Made by a program: the position numbers and the translations under genes. A DNA stretch of 22,110 bases from an uncultured Bacteroides sp. (GTDB lineage Bacteria; Bacteroidota; Bacteroidia; Bacteroidales; Bacteroidaceae). Each line of letters starts with the position of its first letter. The stretch's first letter is position 1. Below are positions 1-7,251 of this stretch, piece after piece. The notes beneath the pieces are model-generated. The model ran no database searches. It saw only the letters and a list, made by a program, of their open reading frames with translations, and was not told where the DNA came from. The stretch covers positions 1 to 22,110 of the forward strand of contig NZ_CASFWU010000044.1 of NCBI RefSeq assembly GCF_949298305.1, read 5' to 3'.

Positions 1-3
1 GAA

Positions 4-83
4 CAACACTTGCACGGCTCGTGAACGACACTTGTACGGCTCGTGAGCCACACAAGTGTTTCAGAAATGTAATGCAAGTGTTG
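4..83. repeat. Cluster of short direct and inverted repeats upstream of the AAA-ATPase-like gene
   Basis: Two 19-base direct copies differing at one base lie at 6-24 and 28-46 (22-base period; core ACACTTG(C/T)ACGGCTCGTGA). Two inverted partial copies follow: ACAAGTGT at 52-59 is the reverse complement of 28-35, and GCAAGTGTTG at 74-83 is the exact reverse complement of 4-13. The segment could fold into nested hairpins or hold several sites for one DNA-binding protein. It is cut by the left window edge, so more copies may lie outside. Seen directly; function unknown. Confidence 0.7.
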
Positions 84-147
84 CTCGCGCGGGTAGGGAG
101 TGGCGGTTTTTTCTTGCTATGGCTGTCTGTTGTTTGCGAGAAAAATG

Positions 148-155
148 TATATTTG
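148..155 (+). promoter_or_regulatory. Bacteroidetes-type -7 promoter element (TATATTTG)
   Basis: TATATTTG matches the Bacteroides -7 consensus TAnnTTTG and lies 24 bases before the ATG at 180. No convincing -33 TTTG is found at the usual spacing of about 19 bases; a TTG at 130-132 is too close. It probably drives the AAA-ATPase-like gene. Confidence 0.5.
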
Positions 156-179
156 CGTAACTAATTATCCCGAAAGACC

Positions 180-1717
180 ATGAGCAAGATTTATCCGGTA
201 GGCATACAGAGCTTTGAGCGAATACGCGAGGGCGGTTATTGCTACGTTGACAAGACCTCTCTAATCTACAACCTGGTGAAGTCCGGGCAATACTATTTCC
301 TGAGCCGTCCGCGCCGCTTCGGGAAGAGCCTGCTCATCTCTACGCTGGAAGCCTATTTCCTGGGGAAGAAGGAACTCTTCAAAGGACTTGCCATAGAGGA
401 GCTGGAAAAGGACTGGACGACGCACCCCGTGCTTCACCTCGACCTGAACGCGCGGAAGTATGAGGACACCGCTTCGCTGACCGCTATCCTGAACCAGCAT
501 TTGGAGAGCTGGGAAGGAAGAAGGATCGTGCTCCCGAAGAGCGTTTTGCCTGGGTGATAGAGAAGGCCTGCCGTGCGACGGGACGGAACGTGGTGGTGCT
601 GGTGGACGAGTACGACAAGCCCATGCTACAGGCCATCGGCAACGAACCTTTGCTCACCGACTACCGCAACACGCTGAAAGCCTTCTACGGTGTGCTGAAG
701 AGTTGTGACAAATACCTCCGCTTTGCCCTGCTGACGGGCGTGACGAAGTTCAGCAAGGTCAGCGTGTTCAGTGACCTGAACAACCTGATGGACATCTCCA
801 TCGACGACCGGTTTGCCAGCATCTGCGGCATTACAGAACGTGAACTGCATCACGATTTCAAGGAAGACATCGCAATGCTGGCTCAAAAGAACCATCTCAC
901 GGAGGACGAAGCCAAACTGCAGTTGAAAGAACAATACGACGGATACCATTTCGTGGAAGACAGTGAGGATATCTACAACCCGTTCAGCCTGCTTAATACA
1001 TTTGCCAAGATGAAGTTCGGTAGTTACTGGTTTGAGACGGGCACACCAACTTTCCTTGTGGAACTGCTCCAGCGCAGCAAGTACGACCTGCACCGCCTGA
1101 CCGAGGAGATGGCTACGGCCGATTCGCTGGGCGGCATCGACACCATGTACACGAATCCTGTCCCCATCCTCTATCAAAGCGGTTATCTGACCATTAAGGG
1201 GTACGACAGGGAGTTTAGAATCTATGAATTGGGCTTCCCCAATCAGGAAGTGGAAGAGGGTTTTACTAAATTTTTGTTGCCTAATTATGCTTCTCTTCCT
1301 TCGGGCAACTCGTCTTTCGAGATAATGAACTTTGTCAAAGAGGTGCGCAGCGGCAACATCGACGCCTTCATGCGCCGCCTCCAGAGCTTCTTTGCCGACA
1401 CGCCCTACGAGTTGGCGCGCGACTTGGAGCTTCACTACCAGAACGTGCTGTTCATTGTCTTCAAACTGCTGAGCTTTTATACGCAGGCGGAGTATCATAC
1501 ATCTTATGGCCGCGTGGATATGGTCGTCAAGACCGACCGTTATATCTATGTGATGGAGTTCAAACTGGAAGGTACTGCCGAGGAAGCTTTGCGGCAAATC
1601 AACGAAAAGCAATATGCCCTGCCTTTTGCTGCCGATGGGCGGACACTCTATAAAATAGGTGTGAACTTCAGTAATGCCACGCGTGGCATCGAGAAGTGGG
1701 TGGTGGAAGGAGCATAG
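180..1717 (+). pseudogene. AAA-ATPase-like / PD-(D/E)XK nuclease-fold protein, frameshifted
   Basis: Two overlapping frames encode one recognisable protein. The first (180-557) starts MSKIYPVGIQ, contains VDKTSLIYNLV and a P-loop-like RPRRFGKSLL, and ends at TGA 555-557. The second frame carries DRAPEERFAW from about 510, then the Walker B-like VVVLVDEYDKPML, and ends with a PD-(D/E)XK-type core (GRVDMVV, then YVMEFKLEG) up to TAG 1715-1717. This order matches the AAA-ATPase_like (PF09820) plus PDDEXK_9 (PF08011) family, usually a little over 500 residues and common in multiple copies in Bacteroides. The frame changes between about 510 and 530. Family members usually have several more residues between the LESWE-like and DRAPEERF-like segments, so a small out-of-frame deletion is the likeliest cause (inference). 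No long homopolymer suggests a sequencing error. The biological role of the family is unclear, so no function is assigned. Confidence 0.8.
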
Positions 1718-1811
1718 TCCGTTGTCGTTGGTCACAGTAGGGGCTTATTATCGTACGTCCCCTCCCTCTATATACAGTCTTTCTTCTGAACATCCAACCG
1801 CGCCCTCTGGC

Positions 1812-1835
1812 AGAGACGCAAAAATTTGCGTCTCT
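1812..1835. repeat. Perfect 11-bp intergenic inverted repeat (AGAGACGCAAA / TTTGCGTCTCT)
   Basis: AGAGACGCAAA (1812-1822) and TTTGCGTCTCT (1825-1835) are perfect complements separated by AA. The element lies in the 168-base gap between two convergent genes (stops at 1717 and 1886). Neither strand has a T-run after the stem, so it is not a classical intrinsic terminator. It resembles the short palindromic GAGACGC...GCGTCTC elements I recall from Bacteroides intergenic regions. A weaker AGGGG...CCCCT pair (1739-1743, 1759-1763) lies nearby. The rest of the gap holds nothing recognisable. Confidence 0.7.
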
Positions 1836-1885
1836 ATGACGTGGATGTATTCCGTGCAGGCTGCATCCTTATGCGGAGTGTTGTG

Positions 1886-2629
1886 TCATGGCAGGCTGGT
1901 TTCGTCCAGTGCGGTACGGAGTTCCTCCCAATTGTCGCAGAAAGCCTGCATGGAAGGGAAGAGCAGGTTGGCTCCTGCATCCAGCAACACCTGTCCGTCC
2001 AGCGGGCCTGTGTTGGCGGCTATGGTGAAGATGCCGGCCGCCACTCCGGCCTGTACTCCGATGGGGGCGTTTTCCACCACCAGGGCTTCGTCGGCTTTAA
2101 CGCCGGCTTTCTCCAGCCCCATGAGGTAGGGTTCGGGGTTGGGCTTGCCATACTTCACGTCGAAAGCCGTCACCATGTGCCCCTTGTCGAACATGCCGGG
2201 GAAGTGGTGGGCGAGGCGGTCCAGGAGCGAGTGCTGGCCGGAGCCGGTCACCAGTATGGGCGTGATGCCTTCCGATTTGATTTTCTGTAAAACTTCCCAT
2301 GCTCCGGGCATGGGCTCGGGCTGGGGAAATTTGTTGAACTCGGCGCTCTTTTCGGCATAGATGCGTTCAATCAGTTCGGGCGTGGCGTCCTGGCCGTATT
2401 GGCGTTGGTAGACAATGTTGATGGTGGCTGCGCCCGTCCTCCCTTCGTGCAGGTAGGCTTCTTCGCGGCTGAGGTCCAGACCGTGGCGTTTCATCACGGT
2501 GTGCCAGGCTTCGGAGTGGTAGGGCATGGAGTTGAAGAGTACGCCGTCCATGTCGAACAGTACGGCTTTCAGGTTGATATGGGAGTGTCCGCTGGCTTCC
2601 AGGTAGCGGACAATGGATGCTTTGAACAT
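1886..2629 (-). CDS. HAD-superfamily phosphatase, beta-phosphoglucomutase-like
   Basis: This 247-residue cytoplasmic enzyme belongs to the HAD hydrolases with an alpha-helical cap. Motif I is LKAVLFDMDGVLFNS with nucleophile Asp26 and general acid/base Asp28. Motif II is the Thr of PILVTGSGQ. Motif III is the Lys of KYGKPNPEPYL. Motif IV is VVENAPIGVQAG. KPxPxxY and VENAP-type motifs are typical of beta-phosphoglucomutase/phosphatase-like HADs acting on sugar phosphates; the exact substrate cannot be read from sequence. About 20 residues precede motif I, which is compatible with the chosen ATG at 2629. A TAnnTTTG promoter lies 35 bases upstream. It is downstream of pgi on the same strand but separated by a terminator, so it is probably an independent unit. 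Confidence 0.88.
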   Translation of the reverse strand: MFKASIVRYLEASGHSHINLKAVLFDMDGVLFNSMPYHSEAWHTVMKRHGLDLSREEAYLHEGRTGAATINIVYQRQYGQDATPELIERIYAEKSAEFNKFPQPEPMPGAWEVLQKIKSEGITPILVTGSGQHSLLDRLAHHFPGMFDKGHMVTAFDVKYGKPNPEPYLMGLEKAGVKADEALVVENAPIGVQAGVAAGIFTIAANTGPLDGQVLLDAGANLLFPSMQAFCDNWEELRTALDETSLP

Positions 2630-2663
2630 AGGCTACAATGCTTTATTGTGGATAAATCGGGTG

Positions 2664-2671
2664 CAAAGATA
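2664..2671 (-). promoter_or_regulatory. -7 promoter element (TATCTTTG) for the HAD gene
   Basis: On the minus strand TATCTTTG fits TAnnTTTG and begins eight bases past the last stem base of the pgi terminator. It lies 35 bases before the HAD start codon. No good -33 TTTG is seen; the region where it would lie is inside the terminator loop. Confidence 0.55.
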
Positions 2672-2672
2672 C

Positions 2673-2715
2673 AAAAAAAGGAGCGTGTCCGACCTGTTGT
2701 CGTGGCACACTCCTT
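2673..2715 (-). terminator. Intrinsic terminator of pgi
   Basis: In minus orientation an imperfect stem (AAGGAGTGTGCC pairing with GGACACGCTCCTT, one C-A mismatch and one G-U pair) with a loop of about 14-18 bases is followed directly by seven Ts (2679-2673). It lies 28 bases past the pgi stop codon. Confidence 0.8.
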
Positions 2716-2742
2716 TATAATTTTATCAATCAGACGTTCCGG

Positions 2743-4080
2743 TTACAGTCTGGCCCGGATGGCTTTGGATTCTTCCTCATAACCCGGCTTGTTGAGCAGG
2801 GCAAACATGTTTTTCTTGTAAGCCTCTACGCCCGGCTGGTTGAACGGGTTGACGCCCAGCAGATAGCCGCTGATGCCGCAGGCCTTCTCAAAGAAGTAGA
2901 GCAGGCCGCCGATGCTTTCTTCGTTCAGGGCGGGGATGACGATGCGCATGTTGGGCACGCCGCCGTCCACGTGGGCCAGTTGGGTACCCAGTTCGGCCAT
3001 CTTGTTCACTTCGTCCACGCGCTTTCCGGCCAGGAAGTTCAGTCCGTCCAGGTTGGCTTCGTCGCTCGGTACTTCCAGCTTGTGGTTGGTGTTCTCTACG
3101 GAGATGACGGTTTCGTAGATGGTGCGTTCGCCTTCCTGAATCCATTGTCCCATGGAGTGCAGGTCGGTCGAGAAGTCTACGGCTGCGGGGAAGATGCCTT
3201 TGTTTTCCTTGCCTTCCGATTCGCCGTAAAGCTGCTTCCACCATTCGCTGACGTAGTGCAGTTTGGGGTTGAAGTTCACGAGGATTTCAATCTTCTTGCC
3301 GTTCTTGTAGAGTTCGTTGCGCGTAGCGGCATAAACGGCAGCAGGGTTCTCGGCGAAAGGTACGTCTGCACCACAGGCTTTTTCCATGGCAACGGCTCCG
3401 GCCACCAGCTTCTCGATGTCAAAGCCGGCTACGGCGATGGGGAGCAAGCCCACGGGAGTCAGTACGGAGAAACGTCCGCCCACATTGTCGGGGATGATGA
3501 ATGATTTGTAGCCTTCCTTGTCGGCCGTTACGCGGGCTGCGCCTTTCTTGGCGTCGGTGATGGCCACGATTACCTTTTGTGCCATTTCCTTGCCGCGCTG
3601 GTCTTCACACTGTTTCTTCAGCAGGCGGAATGCCAGGGCTGTCTCGGTGGTTGTACCGGACTTGGAGATATTGATTACACCGAATTTTTTGCCTTTCAGA
3701 TACTCGGTCAGTTCGTACAGATAGTCTTCGCCGATGTTGTGTCCGGCATAGAGAATGACGGGGCCGTCTTTCTTTTCCTGCAACCAGGCAAAGCTGTTGG
3801 ACAGGGCTTCGATGACGGCACGTGCACCGAGGTAGCTTCCACCGATGCCGGCTACAACTACGACTTCACAGTTTTCGCGCAGTACTTGTGCGGTGGCTTT
3901 CAGGTCGTTCAGGTGTTCCTTAGTGATGGAAGAGGGCAGGTGCAGCCATCCCAAAAAGTCGTTCCCCTTGCCGGTTTCGTTTTCCAGCGCTTCTTGTGCG
4001 GCCTTTACTTGGGCTTCGTAGGCGCTGACGTTTTCTTTGGAGATGAATCCAAAAGTCTTTTCAGTGTTTAAGCAAATCAT
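2743..4080 (-). CDS. pgi: Glucose-6-phosphate isomerase
   Basis: Cytoplasmic glycolytic enzyme that interconverts glucose-6-phosphate and fructose-6-phosphate. The 445-residue length matches the short bacterial PGI class. Visible family motifs in order: GIGGSYLGARA, YAGHNIGEDY, the phosphate-binding SKSGTTTET near residue 140, the PGI signature DNVGGRFSVLTPVG near residue 200, the catalytic-Glu segment QLYGESEGKENKG, TDLHSMGQW with the catalytic His, and NPFNQPGVEAYKKNMF with the C-terminal Lys. The ATG at 4080 starts MICLNTEKTF directly ahead of the conserved fold. The 141-base gap upstream to gpsA shows no TAnnTTTG element, so co-transcription with gpsA is plausible. A terminator follows at 2673-2715. 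Confidence 0.97.
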   Translation of the reverse strand: MICLNTEKTFGFISKENVSAYEAQVKAAQEALENETGKGNDFLGWLHLPSSITKEHLNDLKATAQVLRENCEVVVVAGIGGSYLGARAVIEALSNSFAWLQEKKDGPVILYAGHNIGEDYLYELTEYLKGKKFGVINISKSGTTTETALAFRLLKKQCEDQRGKEMAQKVIVAITDAKKGAARVTADKEGYKSFIIPDNVGGRFSVLTPVGLLPIAVAGFDIEKLVAGAVAMEKACGADVPFAENPAAVYAATRNELYKNGKKIEILVNFNPKLHYVSEWWKQLYGESEGKENKGIFPAAVDFSTDLHSMGQWIQEGERTIYETVISVENTNHKLEVPSDEANLDGLNFLAGKRVDEVNKMAELGTQLAHVDGGVPNMRIVIPALNEESIGGLLYFFEKACGISGYLLGVNPFNQPGVEAYKKNMFALLNKPGYEEESKAIRARL

Positions 4081-4221
4081 AATATTGAAGTTTTTTTAAG
4101 TAACTTCTTCCGGCTTTCATCCGTGTGAAGGACGGTTTGAAGTCGCTTGGGTTAATATTGTTATTATTGTATTGTTCCTGTGGGCTGGATTCTTCCTTCA
4201 TCTTTGTCCGTTCCGTTTCTG

Positions 4222-5217
4222 TCATCTGAACGAATCGGTCAGCAGCTTGATTTCTATCATCGGCGAAATGCGCTCGTAGAGAATGTTATAGACAGCATCG
4301 ACAATGGGCATGTTCACATGGTAGTGCTTGTTGATTTCCTTGATGCACTTGGTGCCATAATAGCCTTCTGCTATCATTTCCATTTCTATTTGGGCGCTTT
4401 TCACGGAGTAGCCTTTGCCTATCATCGTTCCGAACGTACGGTTGCGGCTGAAATTGGAGTATCCCGTTACCAGCAGGTCGCCTAAATAAACAGAGTCGGA
4501 GACGTTTCTGTTCAACGGATGTACAGTTTGCAGGAAACGGTTCATTTCTTGAATGGCGTTGGACATCAGTACTGCCTGGAAATTGTCGCCGTATTTCAGT
4601 CCGCTACAGATTCCCGCAGCAATGGCGTAAACGTTCTTCAGTACGGAACTGTATTCGATGCCAGCTACATCGTTGCTCACTGAAGTCTTGATGTAGCTGC
4701 TGGCCAATTTTTGGGCAATGGTGCAGGCCTTTTCCGTGTCGGGGCAGGCGATGGTCAGGTAGGAGAGACGTTCCAGGGCCACTTCTTCGGCGTGGCAGGG
4801 GCCTGCCAGCACTGCAATGTTTTCGGGAGGTACGCCGTATTCTTTGGTGAAATATTCTGATACGATGACGTTGTCGTCAGGGACAATGCCTTTGATGGCC
4901 GTAATGATGAACTTGTCCTTGATTTTGGTCTTCAGCTTTTTCAGGTGAGATTTAAGATAGGGTGAGGGCGTTACGAAGAACAAAGTGTCCGATTCCTTCA
5001 CCACGTCGTTGATGTTTGAGTTGAAATTGATACGCTTGGTATCAAACTTGACGCCCGTCAGGTAGGCAGGATTATGACCGAGCCGTTTGAAATCGGCTAT
5101 GCGGTCATCGCGCCGCATGTACCAATTGATGGTCTCCGTTTGGGCCAGCACCATTTTGGCTATGGCGGTTGCCCAGCTTCCTCCGCCCATAATGGCTATC
5201 TTTCCGGGTAGTTTCAT
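4222..5217 (-). CDS. gpsA: NAD(P)H-dependent glycerol-3-phosphate dehydrogenase
   Basis: Reduces dihydroxyacetone phosphate to sn-glycerol-3-phosphate for phospholipid synthesis; cytoplasmic. The 331-residue protein starts MKLPGKIAIMGGGSWATA, placing the Rossmann GGGSWATA at the N-terminus, so the ATG at 5217 is chosen. The frame stays open to an in-frame ATG at 5295, but that adds 26 residues translated from the intergenic hairpin and repeats. Other motifs: FFVTPSPYLKSHL, ITAIKGI, AGPCHAEEVALERLS (Cys where most members have GPSHAEEV), the catalytic-Lys segment YSSVLKNVYAIAAGI, and LGDLLVTGYSNFSRNRTFG. The gene lies between lysS and pgi on the same strand. A terminator-like hairpin and an A/T-rich repeat precede it, and no clear promoter was found. 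Confidence 0.95.
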   Translation of the reverse strand: MKLPGKIAIMGGGSWATAIAKMVLAQTETINWYMRRDDRIADFKRLGHNPAYLTGVKFDTKRINFNSNINDVVKESDTLFFVTPSPYLKSHLKKLKTKIKDKFIITAIKGIVPDDNVIVSEYFTKEYGVPPENIAVLAGPCHAEEVALERLSYLTIACPDTEKACTIAQKLASSYIKTSVSNDVAGIEYSSVLKNVYAIAAGICSGLKYGDNFQAVLMSNAIQEMNRFLQTVHPLNRNVSDSVYLGDLLVTGYSNFSRNRTFGTMIGKGYSVKSAQIEMEMIAEGYYGTKCIKEINKHYHVNMPIVDAVYNILYERISPMIEIKLLTDSFR

Positions 5218-5220
5218 GTT

Positions 5221-5248
5221 TTGAATTGAAAATTGAAAATTGAGAATT
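5221..5248. repeat. A/T-rich heptad repeat (GAAAATT-type) ahead of gpsA
   Basis: On the plus strand GAATT (5223-5227) is followed by GAAAATT (5228-5234), GAAAATT (5235-5241) and GAGAATT (5242-5248). The array starts 4 bases upstream of the gpsA ATG, so on the minus strand it forms the whole leader. A related copy in inverted orientation (5331-5352) covers the last codons of lysS. Confidence 0.7.
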
Positions 5249-5255
5249 AAAAGAA

Positions 5256-5291
5256 GAAAGAGAGGAGAAGACTTGTCCTGACCTCTCTTTC
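5256..5291 (-). terminator. Terminator-like hairpin downstream of lysS
   Basis: GAAAGAGAGG (5256-5265) and CCTCTCTTTC (5282-5291) form a perfect 10-bp stem with a 16-base loop. Read on the minus strand it lies 39 bases after the lysS stop codon and is followed by the T-rich TTCTTTTAATTC. The purine/pyrimidine stem is not very GC-rich, so some read-through into gpsA is possible. Confidence 0.65.
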
Positions 5292-5330
5292 CCAATTCTT
5301 AATTTTCGGTCAGAACTTGTATTAATGGCT

Positions 5331-7067
5331 TTAATTCTCAACTTTAATTTTCCCGATCCATTCCTGTACTTCGTTGACAGTCGGGTTCGTCAATTCCAAT
5401 TTGTATTTCTTGTTGATGCCGCAGATGTCCATGTGGAGTTTCTGCGGATTGACTTCCTTCATGTCGCTCACCAGATTGTAGCCGGCTTTTTGGATGACAG
5501 GTACCCATGCTTCGGGAATGCCCAGTTCGGTGAACTTGGAAGCGGCATCTTTGGGAGTTACTTTCTCGGGGCGCATCTGCGGGAAGAACTGCACTTCCTG
5601 GATGAAGGCGTTACCTGTCATGAGCATGGTGAGGCGGTCGATGCCGATGCCGATGCCCGACGTGGGCGGCATGCCGTATTGCAGGGCTTTGAGGAAGTCC
5701 TGGTCGATGAACATGGCTTCGTCGTCTCCCTTCTCGCTCAGGCGGAGCTGGTCTTTGAAGCGTTCCTCCTGGTCGATAGGGTCGTTCAGCTCACTGTATG
5801 CGTTGGCCAGTTCCTTGCCGTTCACCATCAGTTCGAAGCGTTCGGTCAGTCCCGGCTTGCTGCGGTGCATCTTGGTGAGCGGGCTCATCTCGACGGGATA
5901 GTCGGTGATGAAGGTAGGTTGGATGAAAGTGCCTTCGCAGAATTCGCCGAAGATTTCGTCAATCAGTTTGCCCTTGCCCATGGTATCGTCAATCTCCATC
6001 TTCAGTTCGCGGCAAATCTGGCGGATTTCGTCCTCGCTCTTGCCTTCCAGGTCGTAGCCTGTCTTTTCCTTGATGGCTTCCAGGATGGGGAGGCGGCGGT
6101 AGGGAGCCTTGAAGCTGATGGTCTTGCCGTCGATTTCCGCTTCGGTAGAGCCGTTCACGGCCATGCAGATGCGTTCCAGCAGCTTTTCGGTAAAGCCCAT
6201 CATCCAGTTATAATCTTTATATTGTACGTACAGCTCCATACAAGTGAACTCGGGGTTGTGGTTCTTGTCCATGCCTTCGTTGCGGAAGTTCTTTCCGATT
6301 TCGTACACTCCCTCAAAACCTCCTACGATGAGGCGCTTCAGGTAGAGTTCGGTGGCGATGCGCAGATAGAGGTCGATGTCCAGCGAGTTGTGGTGGGTGA
6401 TGAAGGGGCGTGCGCTGGCTCCGCCGGGTATGGATTGCAGAATGGGGGTTTCCACTTCGGTGTAGCCCGCTTCGTCCAGCACGGCACGCATGGTCTTGAT
6501 AATGGTGGCACGTTTCAGGAAAGTTTCCTTGACGCCGTCGTTTACGATGAGGTCGACATAGCGCTGGCGGTAGCGCAGTTCGGGGTCTTCAAACGAGTCG
6601 TATGCCACTCCGTCCTTGTATTTTACAATGGGCAGCGGCTTGATGCTCTTGGCCAGCACGGTCAGCTTTTGGGCATGGATGCTGATTTCGCCCATTTGTG
6701 TGCGGAAGACAAATCCTTCGATGCCGATGAAGTCGCCCAAATCGAGCAGTCGTTTGAATACGGTGTTATACATTTCTTTGTCTTCGCCCGGGCAGAGGTC
6801 ATCACGGGTGATATATACTTGGATACGTCCTTTGGAGTCTTGCAGTTCGATGAAAGATGCTTTTCCCATCACGCGGCGGCTCATCATACGACCGGCAACG
6901 GATACGTGGCGCGGCTCGTCTTCGTCCTTGAATTCAGCTTTGATGTCGGTAGAAAAAGCATTGGTTACATACTCTGCTGCGGGATAGGGCTCGATTCCCA
7001 TCGCGCGAAGCTCATTCATGCTGTTACGGCGAATGATTTCCTGTTCACTTAGTTCTAATACGTTCAT
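5331..7067 (-). CDS. lysS: Lysyl-tRNA synthetase, class II
   Basis: Charges tRNA-Lys with lysine using ATP; cytoplasmic. The 578-residue protein has an N-terminal OB-fold anticodon-binding domain (about 55-160; VSVAGRMMSRRVMGKASFIELQ), then the class II core: YRQRYVDLIVN, motif 2 in GKNFRNEGMDKNHNPEFTCMELY, and motif 3 in GMPPTSGIGIGIDRLTMLMTG. The core ends at FPQMRPE. A further 70 or so residues follow (IPEAWVPVIQKAGY ... INKKYKLELTNPTV), absent from the roughly 505-residue E. coli-type enzymes but, as I recall, usual in Bacteroidetes. The start is ATG 7067 (MNVLELSEQE); a GTG at 7082 would add five residues with no conserved content. A TAnnTTTG promoter lies about 28 bases upstream. Confidence 0.97.
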   Translation of the reverse strand: MNVLELSEQEIIRRNSMNELRAMGIEPYPAAEYVTNAFSTDIKAEFKDEDEPRHVSVAGRMMSRRVMGKASFIELQDSKGRIQVYITRDDLCPGEDKEMYNTVFKRLLDLGDFIGIEGFVFRTQMGEISIHAQKLTVLAKSIKPLPIVKYKDGVAYDSFEDPELRYRQRYVDLIVNDGVKETFLKRATIIKTMRAVLDEAGYTEVETPILQSIPGGASARPFITHHNSLDIDLYLRIATELYLKRLIVGGFEGVYEIGKNFRNEGMDKNHNPEFTCMELYVQYKDYNWMMGFTEKLLERICMAVNGSTEAEIDGKTISFKAPYRRLPILEAIKEKTGYDLEGKSEDEIRQICRELKMEIDDTMGKGKLIDEIFGEFCEGTFIQPTFITDYPVEMSPLTKMHRSKPGLTERFELMVNGKELANAYSELNDPIDQEERFKDQLRLSEKGDDEAMFIDQDFLKALQYGMPPTSGIGIGIDRLTMLMTGNAFIQEVQFFPQMRPEKVTPKDAASKFTELGIPEAWVPVIQKAGYNLVSDMKEVNPQKLHMDICGINKKYKLELTNPTVNEVQEWIGKIKVEN

Positions 7068-7094
7068 TTCGATATATTTCACTCAATTTGGGTA

Positions 7095-7102
7095 CAAAAA
7101 TA
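7095..7102 (-). promoter_or_regulatory. -7 promoter element (TATTTTTG) for lysS
   Basis: Minus-strand TATTTTTG fits TAnnTTTG and lies 28 bases before the lysS ATG. No clear -33 TTTG is visible at 19 bases spacing. Confidence 0.5.
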
Positions 7103-7186
7103 CGAAACATTTTTCAGATAACGTCACTTTTAGGAACGAAATACGTCCTTGCAGTGCTCCAAAGCCGTTATTTCTTGATTGGCATC

Positions 7187-7217
7187 TTTAAAAACTTCAA
7201 CGAAAAACGTATCTTTG
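7187..7217 (+). promoter_or_regulatory. Bacteroidetes-type promoter (TTTA-19-TATCTTTG) for the MATE gene
   Basis: TATCTTTG at 7210-7217 matches the -7 consensus. TTTA at 7187-7190, a near match to the -33 TTTG, lies exactly 19 bases upstream. The ATG is 35 bases beyond the -7 element. Confidence 0.65.
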
Positions 7218-7251
7218 CGCCCCGACAAAAGCTAAATCTGGAGATAAAAAT

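Noticed and set aside
1..85. CRISPR-like array
   Set aside because: Only two direct copies with 3-base separation plus inverted copies; no spacers and no cas genes.
500..557. Programmed frameshift in the AAA-ATPase-like gene
   Set aside because: No slippery heptamer or downstream stem was seen, and residues seem to be missing at the join, which fits a mutation better.
626..1735. Minus-strand open frame of 369 codons opposite the AAA-ATPase-like gene
   Set aside because: The conserved motifs (Walker B-like, PD-(D/E)XK core) are read on the plus strand; the minus frame shows none.
5218..5295. Longer GpsA start at the ATG at 5295
   Set aside because: The extra 26 residues come from the terminator hairpin and heptad repeat; the Rossmann motif starts naturally from the ATG at 5217.
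5325..7052. Long plus-strand open frame opposite lysS (575 codons)
   Set aside because: It is the antisense shadow of lysS, with low-complexity V/F/H-rich sequence and no family motifs; lysS on the other strand is unambiguous.
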